Origin: JBBRNH01 sp038230415
GTDB taxonomy: Bacteria > Bacteroidota > Bacteroidia > Cytophagales > Spirosomataceae
NCBI GenBank assembly: GCA_038230415.1
Contig: JBBRNH010000130.1
Coordinates: 1-10,372 of the forward strand
DNA: 10,372 nt
Direction: 5' to 3'
The stretch's first letter is position 1; each line of letters opens with the position of its first letter. Shown here one piece after another: positions 6,098 to 10,372 of this stretch. The notes beneath the pieces are model-generated. The model made no database searches and was not told the origin of the DNA. It saw only the letters and a program-made list of their open reading frames with translations. A program made the position numbers and the translations under genes.

Positions 6098-7201
6098 CTA
6101 ATGCTTCTGCTCATAATGCGCCCGCAGCAAATCCTCGCCAAAATCATTGGTTAAATCGCGGATAACGGTATGCACGTGGTTAGCGTTGTTCTGGGTATTG
6201 TCATATTCGATGAGCAGCGTTGGGCCATGAATCCGGTAATACCAACCACCGCCCGCGCTGGGTTCGGCCTGCCGCGAAAGGTCGGTGAGGTCACCAGCCC
6301 AGGCAAAATGCAGCGCGTCTAACCCGCTTTTTTCGATACGCTCAAACTGTTGTTTCGCCAGCGAAACAGGGTATCGGTTGAGATAAACCTGCAACAGTCC
6401 CAGAAAGAGTTTGCGTTGGCTGGCGGTCATGGCCGTTATCGGCAGGCCGTCCATCCGGTCGAGGGAGACCCGGCGGGTGTTGCCGGTCAAAATATCGGGG
6501 TACGCCTTTGCCGACAGTACGGCCTGTTTGCGTTGGTCGTTGGTCAGGGTTTTCAGCAGGGCGAAGGCCAATTCGGTTTCTTCGCGCATGATTTGCTTCC
6601 CGTTTTGGGGGAGCTTTGCCACCGCCGGGCCGCGCACTTCGCCCGGATTACTCCCAAAAAACAACGGCGTGATACCTACCACGCGCCCCGTCAGCGACGA
6701 AAACTGCATCGAAACGTGATGCCCTTCAAACCGCCAGCCCCAGGGTTGAGTACCCTGACAATCACCGAAAACGGTCAGGTAATACTTTTCCGCATCGCGG
6801 AAATCGTCGTTGGGTTGCCGGTTTTCGATCACCCGCAGCACGTTGTCCAAATCCATAATGCCGGTGGCTTTCTCGTAACCCGACGCGCTCAGGCCCGTTT
6901 TCAGAATGGCTAAAGCGGCTTGTCTTTGGGCGGGCTGCATCTGTTTGAGGGGTAATCCGTTGCGGGCTTTCGGCACAAAATGCCAGTTGTAGCGTTCGTC
7001 GCTGGCAAAGGCATAACTCGCCTGTTTGCGTTCGTCTGCCGACAGCGTATTCAGAAACGCCTGCACTGCACCGGCCATTTGTAAGCCAACGGACTGGCTA
7101 TCAGTAGCTTGCAAGGCAGACTTTTGCGCCCATACGGGCAGCGACGCAAAGAGGAACAGGAGAAGCGGAAGTTTGGCGATCATGATACAAGGTTTTTTCA
7201 T
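6098..7201 (-). CDS. Exported DUF3500 family protein, 367 aa
   Basis: I prefer the ATG at 7201, which gives MKKPCIMIAKLP, a hydrophobic core and a WAQ cleavage site near residue 26. The frame is open up to 7312, but that start would overlap the divergent DoxX gene; an ATG at 7183 is the other option. The mature protein matches DUF3500 along its length, with WGWRFEGHHVSMQF (about 154-167), TPLFFGSNPGEVRG (178-191), HFAWAGDL (298-305), YYRIHGPTLLIEYDN (321-335) and NANHVHTVIRDLTNDFG (339-355). Several conserved histidines, acidic residues and tryptophans suggest an enzyme or ligand-binding site, but the family has no function I can name with confidence. Two internal halves share a helical LLKTL...DQRKQA style. 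It converges on the MORN gene across the inverted repeat. Confidence 0.88.
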   Translation of the reverse strand: MKKPCIMIAKLPLLLFLFASLPVWAQKSALQATDSQSVGLQMAGAVQAFLNTLSADERKQASYAFASDERYNWHFVPKARNGLPLKQMQPAQRQAALAILKTGLSASGYEKATGIMDLDNVLRVIENRQPNDDFRDAEKYYLTVFGDCQGTQPWGWRFEGHHVSMQFSSLTGRVVGITPLFFGSNPGEVRGPAVAKLPQNGKQIMREETELAFALLKTLTNDQRKQAVLSAKAYPDILTGNTRRVSLDRMDGLPITAMTASQRKLFLGLLQVYLNRYPVSLAKQQFERIEKSGLDALHFAWAGDLTDLSRQAEPSAGGGWYYRIHGPTLLIEYDNTQNNANHVHTVIRDLTNDFGEDLLRAHYEQKH

Positions 7202-7299
7202 GCAAAACGCGCAGCTACCGGGGTTATACCTGTTGGCGGCATGTTTTGGGGCAATCGGGGCGATTTGGGCGTAGTGGCTGACGGGGTTATCTTGCCGCC

Positions 7300-7713
7300 A
7301 TGAAAAAAACAACGTTTCTCAGTTCACTCTCCCGCTACCGCGATGCGGGCGTACTGATTCTCCGGCTGGCGTTTGGGTTTCAGTTGGTGCGCGTGTCGTA
7401 TGAGAACGCGCTGTTCCCGGCCAAGAACATCCCCGGTTTTGTGGCTTATCTAACCTCGTTAGGTTTCCCCTTGCCCACCGTTGGAGCCTGGTTAGCGTCT
7501 TACACCGAGTTTATTGGCGGTATTCTGCTGATACTGGGCCTCTGGACACGCTACGCATCCATCGCCCTGATTATCAACTTCACCATGGCTTTTGTTTTCG
7601 CTCACCTCGTTATCAACGACACCTACCAAAACACCTTTCCGTCGGCTAACCTACTGGCCGTCAGCATTTTTCTGTTGCTGAACGGGCCGGGGAAATATGC
7701 AGTGCAGGAGTAA
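7300..7713 (+). CDS. DoxX family membrane protein
   Basis: The 137-aa inner-membrane protein has the four-helix DoxX pattern. Helices lie at about residues 15-33 (VLILRLAFGFQLV), 64-82 (ending FIGGILLILGLWTR), 85-105 (IALIINFTMAFVFAHLVI) and 115-130 (LLAVSIFLLLNGPG). The ILRLAFG start of helix 1 and the GxxLxLGLWTR segment are typical of DoxX relatives, where a GG..L.LG motif precedes a Trp/Arg-ended loop. Family members include subunits linked to quinone or thiosulfate oxidation and oxidative-stress membrane complexes, but most, including this one, have no assigned substrate. It is divergent from the DUF3500 gene and ends 15 nt from the convergent PhzF-like gene, with no partner in an operon. 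Confidence 0.88.
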   Translation: MKKTTFLSSLSRYRDAGVLILRLAFGFQLVRVSYENALFPAKNIPGFVAYLTSLGFPLPTVGAWLASYTEFIGGILLILGLWTRYASIALIINFTMAFVFAHLVINDTYQNTFPSANLLAVSIFLLLNGPGKYAVQE

Positions 7714-7733
7714 CGCAGACGGTCCGCGTTACT
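7709..7733. repeat. Short inverted repeat spanning both stop codons of convergent genes
   Basis: A perfect 8-bp inverted repeat, AGTAACGC at 7709-7716 and GCGTTACT at 7726-7733, encloses a 9-nt loop. The left arm contains the TAA stop of the DoxX gene (7711-7713), and the right arm contains the complement of the TAA stop of the PhzF-like gene (7729-7731). It could serve as a minimal bidirectional terminator or 3'-end stabiliser, although there is no U-run. Confidence 0.6.
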
Positions 7734-8535
7734 GAATCTCGCCCGTCATGTACAACTGCACCTGCCCGGCGATGTGTACCCGCGTTGCGTCGTTGCTGAG
7801 TTGGCAGCGCAAAAAACCGCCCCGCGCTGATAGTTGACGGGCATCGAGGTTGTTTCTGCCGAAACGCTCGGCCCAATACGGCACGAGGGTAGTGTGGGCC
7901 GAGCCGGTAACGGGGTCTTCGTCAATGCCGGTGAGGGGTGCAAAAAACCGGCTCACAAAATCACAGTCCATGTCGGCATCTGCCGGGGCGGTGGCAATCA
8001 CCCCCCGCATCGGCACGGTTGCCATTTCACGGTAATCGGGAGCAAGGGCTTCAAGGTCGGCCTGGGTTTCATACACCAGCATAAAATCAGTCTTGCCTTT
8101 ATAAACTTCAATGGGCCTGGCTCCCATACTGCTCAATAAAGCCGGGGGCAGGAGTGCCGGTTTCTGTATCACATCTGCCGGAAAATCAAGCGTGAGCCAG
8201 CCCGTTTGGTCGCGGCTGACCGTGAGTGGCCCAGACCGCGAATCAAACGTAATCAGTTCTGAATCAGGCTTTTCTTCGAGATTAAACACCACGTAGGCGG
8301 TGGCTAACGTAGCGTGGCCGCACAGGTCAACTTCCAGCGTGGGCGTAAACCAGCGCAGGTGAAACCGGGTGCCGGAGTCATCGGTCGGGACGTAAAACGC
8401 GGTCTCGGCGAGGTTGTTTTCTTCGGCGATGTGCTGCATCGTTTCGTCGGGAAGCCACTCGGTCAGGGGGCAAACGGCGGCAGGATTCCCGGCAAAACGC
8501 CGGTCAGCAAAGGCATCGAGTTGGTAAATACGCAT
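7729..8535 (-). CDS. PhzF family isomerase-like protein
   Basis: The 268-aa cytosolic protein belongs to the PhzF / diaminopimelate-epimerase-fold family. It begins IYQLDAFADRRFAGNPAAV, the classical family start, with GNPAAV at 16-21. NLAETAF contains Glu44, which corresponds to the catalytic acid/base glutamate of PhzF. The first-domain signature DLCGHATLATA is at 70-80, and DEDPVTGSAHT in the second domain is at 205-215. The length is normal for the family. True phenazine synthesis is unlikely because no phzA-E or phzG homologues are nearby. Most such proteins are isomerases or hydrolases of unknown substrate. It is last in a run with the HAD (26 nt upstream) and YciI-like genes. The family is firm and the substrate unknown. 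Confidence 0.93.
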   Translation of the reverse strand: MRIYQLDAFADRRFAGNPAAVCPLTEWLPDETMQHIAEENNLAETAFYVPTDDSGTRFHLRWFTPTLEVDLCGHATLATAYVVFNLEEKPDSELITFDSRSGPLTVSRDQTGWLTLDFPADVIQKPALLPPALLSSMGARPIEVYKGKTDFMLVYETQADLEALAPDYREMATVPMRGVIATAPADADMDCDFVSRFFAPLTGIDEDPVTGSAHTTLVPYWAERFGRNNLDARQLSARGGFLRCQLSNDATRVHIAGQVQLYMTGEIQ

Positions 8536-8561
8536 GAGTTGGGCAGGAATGTCGTGAGCCG

Positions 8562-9239
8562 CTAAGTACGGCTTATTTCCCGGAAAATGGCATCGTCAAA
8601 CACCGTCAGGGCCGGAATTTTGATGGTAGCGATGTCAAATTTCGGGTCGTCGAATTCATAATCGGCGGGAACGGCAACGCTCAGCATCCCGGCTGCGTGG
8701 GCCGAGCGCAGCCCGTTTCCCGAATCTTCAAAGGCCATGCACCGCCCCGGCTCCGCACCAAGTTTGCGGGCCGCCCCCAGATACACATCCGGCGCGGGTT
8801 TGTTGCGGGCTTCGAGCGTGGCCGAGTGCCAGATGGTGAAGTAGTTACGGATGCCGAGCCGGTCAATCACGACCTCGATCAAGTGCATAGGCGAGGCCGA
8901 CGCAATGCCCATCGGCACGTTACGTTCCCGAAAAAATTGCAGGGTTTCGATGGCTCCCGGCATGGGGTCGGCGTGGAGACCAATCTCGCGGTGTGCGCCT
9001 TCGATGATGGCGGCAGCGATTTCGGCCCGGTTCAGAATGGCTTCGTTCCAGGGTCGGCGGGCAAACCAGTAGTCCACCACGGCATCGGTGGGCAGGCCGG
9101 TGGTGAGTTTGCACTCGGCCTCGGTGAGCAACACGCCAACCCGCTCAAAAACCCCAATCTCGACCGTGCGCCAGTGGGGTTCAGAGTCCACGAGCAGGCC
9201 ATCCATATCAAAAATTGCGGCTTGAATAGTAGCAGTCAT
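8562..9239 (-). CDS. hxpB: HAD phosphatase, HxpB-like (hexitol / sugar phosphatase)
   Basis: The 225-aa protein is a subfamily IA HAD hydrolase acting on small phosphorylated sugars. Motif I is FDMDGLLVDSE with Asp11 as nucleophile and Asp13 as general acid. An alpha-helical cap follows, including VVDYWFARRPWN (54-65). Motif II is GIASAS with Ser114, motif III is Lys147 in RNKPAPDVYL, and motif IV is FEDSGNG with Glu171-Asp172. From memory, the overall pattern closely resembles E. coli YniC/HxpB, which hydrolyses sorbitol-6-phosphate, mannitol-1-phosphate and 2-deoxyglucose-6-phosphate: ARxPWN in the cap, ASASP before motif III, and SxNGxxSAxAAGM near the end. All catalytic residues are present. 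It starts 9 nt after the YciI-like stop and ends 26 nt before the PhzF-like gene, so it is the middle gene of a likely operon. The symbol is by similarity. Confidence 0.88.
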   Translation of the reverse strand: MTATIQAAIFDMDGLLVDSEPHWRTVEIGVFERVGVLLTEAECKLTTGLPTDAVVDYWFARRPWNEAILNRAEIAAAIIEGAHREIGLHADPMPGAIETLQFFRERNVPMGIASASPMHLIEVVIDRLGIRNYFTIWHSATLEARNKPAPDVYLGAARKLGAEPGRCMAFEDSGNGLRSAHAAGMLSVAVPADYEFDDPKFDIATIKIPALTVFDDAIFREISRT

Positions 9240-9248
9240 TGGGTTGTT

Positions 9249-9542
9249 TCACGATTGCACGTTGGCTTGCCGGAAGAGTTTGATATCGATTATCTCCCAG
9301 ACACCGCCCTGAATGTAGGGTTCAACGGCTTGCCAGGCCAACAGGTCGGCTTCGGTCTCGAAATCGAGCAGCATCATCGAGCCAATCATCTGACCATCAG
9401 CGTTTAGCAAGGCTCCACCGAGGATGTATTGCCCGGCTTGGCGGAGTGCCTGCGCCCCGGCGAGGTGGTCGGGCCGAACGGCCATCCGGCGGCTGAAGGC
9501 GTCGGGGTCGGTGTGGTCGTAAGCGTGAATAACGTAAGTCAT
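9249..9542 (-). CDS. YciI-like protein (YCII domain)
   Basis: The 97-aa cytosolic protein has the YCII dimeric ferredoxin-like fold: strand YVIHAYDH, then RPDHLAGAQALRQAGQYILGGALL (about 23-46), GSMMLLDFETEADLLAWQAVEPYIQGGVWE (54-83) and a final strand IIDIKLF. The RPxHL segment gives Arg23 and His26, the conserved candidate active-site residues; the usual GPL is GAL here. Characterised relatives are dehalogenase-like or muconolactone-isomerase-like enzymes, but most are of unknown function. It is probably the first gene of the YciI-HxpB-PhzF run; only 9 nt separate it from the HAD gene. A 93-nt gap (9543-9635) lies upstream, in which a TATAAT-like string is visible but no convincing Bacteroidota promoter. 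Confidence 0.88.
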   Translation of the reverse strand: MTYVIHAYDHTDPDAFSRRMAVRPDHLAGAQALRQAGQYILGGALLNADGQMIGSMMLLDFETEADLLAWQAVEPYIQGGVWEIIDIKLFRQANVQS

Positions 9543-9635
9543 GGTAGTTACCGGGATTAAGCCGTAAAGTTGGCCTATTATACCGATTCTTTGACACGCA
9601 TTTACCCGGAATCAGGGTCGTCACAACAGACAAAA

Positions 9636-10372
9636 TCAGTGCTTTTTGGGGCTGGTCAAGTCAGTCAGCCGCCGTTGGAGTCGCCCGATGTCGTTTCGTT
9701 GGGCAACGGCTTCTTTCTGCTGGGCAATGAGATACAGCGTGAGTTCTTCGATTTTCTCCAGCAGTTTGGCATTGAGCAAAGCCGCATCTATGCCCTCACT
9801 CACCATCTCCTGAGCCGAAGGAATCCCCGGCAAATGCTGATGCGCGGCCACGTAACCCGCCACCTCTGCCAACGGACGCAGCGCGTAACCCGGCGCAAAA
9901 ACCCGGTCACTCCATTCATCGGCCCGGCTCACCTGCACCCGGTAACGGCTCAGGATTACTTCGCCCCGCTCGTCAACGGTCAGGAAACGGCTGGTGCTAC
10001 TCGTGGTGGGGCTGCTGGCGGTAAGTTGGCTCAGGCGCAATCCACTCGCGTCGGGTTCGTCGGCAACGACATCCAGCTTGCTTTTGGGGGCCGAGGTGCC
10101 GATGCCCACATTGGCCTTGTGGCCCAGAATAAGCGCGTTGCTGGCCGCTACGGAGGCTCCGGCTCCAATGGCGGCTGCGTTGTGGAGGTCAGCAAACAGT
10201 GCCTGAGTGTCGGTGCCTAAGAACGTATTTCGGGAGCCAACGGCATTGCCCGCCCCGGCGTTGTAGCCGATATGGACACTCTCCGAACCGTCGGTATTTT
10301 GATACCCGGCGCGGGTGCCGACGAAGGTGTTGTTCTGGCCGATGGTGTTGAGATAGCCTGATTTATGGCCCA
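9636..10372 (-). CDS. Tail-fibre-like / YadA-head-like surface protein, C-terminal part (runs off right edge)
   Basis: The frame stays open from the stop at 9636 to the window end, so 244 residues of a longer protein are visible and the start is outside. From the edge it reads head-like repeats: NTIGQNNTFVGTRAGYQNT, SVHIGYNAGAGN, SRNTFLGTDTQ and AAAIGAGASVAASNALILG, followed by VGIGTSAPKSKLDV. These resemble the left-handed beta-roll (YadA/Hep_Hag) repeats of trimeric adhesins and phage tail fibres. After a Ser/Thr-rich stretch comes the C-terminal module common in Bacteroidota: WSDRVFAPGYALRPL, HLPGIPSAQE, and a long helix LLEKIEELTLYLIAQQKE that likely forms a trimeric coiled coil. No outer-membrane anchor of the YadA type is visible. 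It is probably exported and trimeric; its ligand is unknown. Confidence 0.85.
   Translation of the reverse strand, partial: GHKSGYLNTIGQNNTFVGTRAGYQNTDGSESVHIGYNAGAGNAVGSRNTFLGTDTQALFADLHNAAAIGAGASVAASNALILGHKANVGIGTSAPKSKLDVVADEPDASGLRLSQLTASSPTTSSTSRFLTVDERGEVILSRYRVQVSRADEWSDRVFAPGYALRPLAEVAGYVAAHQHLPGIPSAQEMVSEGIDAALLNAKLLEKIEELTLYLIAQQKEAVAQRNDIGRLQRRLTDLTSPKKH

Noticed and set aside
7202..7312. N-terminal extension of the DUF3500 reading frame to 7312
   Set aside because: It would overlap the start of the divergent DoxX gene and bury the signal peptide; the MKK start at 7201 is normal.
7729..8535. Phenazine biosynthesis cluster suggested by the PhzF-like gene
   Set aside because: No other phenazine genes are near; PhzF homologues are widespread without phenazine synthesis.
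8697..9407. 236-codon open frame on the plus strand
   Set aside because: It lies antisense to the HAD and YciI-like genes, which have full catalytic motifs; it is Gly/Arg/His-rich and lacks any recognisable domain, as expected of a shadow frame in GC-rich DNA.
9543..9635. TATAAT-like string on the minus strand before the YciI-like gene
   Set aside because: It has no matching -35 hexamer, and Bacteroidota sigma-A promoters use a different consensus; no clear promoter could be assigned in this gap.
9636..10109. A complete 157-aa protein starting with GTG at 10109
   Set aside because: The same frame is open to the window edge and encodes head-like repeats continuous with this segment, so the GTG is an internal valine.
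9570..10220. 216-codon open frame on the plus strand
   Set aside because: It is antisense to the tail-fibre-like gene, whose repeats and C-terminal module are clearly coding.

Overview
The window looks like ordinary chromosomal DNA of a moderately GC-rich Bacteroidota member, most likely Cytophagales (a Spirosoma-like relative). The basis is the protein families: a DUF2911 protein, an exported DUF3500 protein, a CKK-type S41 lipoprotein protease, and a surface protein with the C-terminal HLPGIPSA coiled-coil module typical of this phylum. Start codons also lack clear Shine-Dalgarno sequences, and two promoter candidates resemble the Bacteroidota TAnnTTTG type. The genus is inference; no rRNA or marker gene is present. 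I found no CRISPR array, tRNA, rRNA, transposase, phage module or recognised defence system.

Layout, left to right. (1) 53-1166, minus strand: an unknown 187-aa lipoprotein followed by a SixA-like histidine phosphatase. (2) 1167-1270: a divergent promoter region. (3) 1271-3257, plus strand: an NAD-type 6-phosphogluconate dehydrogenase, a 59-aa coiled-coil ORF and an exported DUF2911 protein. (4) 3305-3344: a bidirectional terminator. (5) 3359-4819, minus strand: an S41/PDZ lipoprotein protease. (6) 5016-5999, plus strand: an exported metallopeptidase-like protein with C-terminal MORN repeats. (7) 6004-6093: a large inverted repeat that fills the convergent gap. (8) 6098-7201, minus strand: an exported DUF3500 protein. 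(9) 7300-7713, plus strand: a DoxX membrane protein. (10) 7729-9542, minus strand: a tight three-gene run read YciI-like, HxpB-like HAD phosphatase, PhzF-like. (11) 9636 to the right edge, minus strand: the C-terminal part of a YadA-head-like, tail-fibre-like surface protein.

How the genes relate. Much of the window is envelope biology: two lipoproteins, three Sec-exported proteins, one membrane protein and one probable surface protein. The rest is small-molecule metabolism: 6PGDH, a hexitol or sugar phosphatase, PhzF and YciI. Only the YciI-HxpB-PhzF run (gaps of 9 and 26 nt) is a convincing operon. The lipoprotein-SixA pair and the 6PGDH-small ORF-DUF2911 run are plausible ones. All three tail-to-tail junctions carry an inverted repeat, which is the most notable non-coding pattern here. 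There is no gene-free stretch above 300 bases. The longest, 4820-5015, holds a hairpin and AT-rich promoter-like DNA. I see no strong candidate for an undescribed system; the best leads are the MORN-fused peptidase, the 90-nt inverted repeat and the small coiled-coil ORF.
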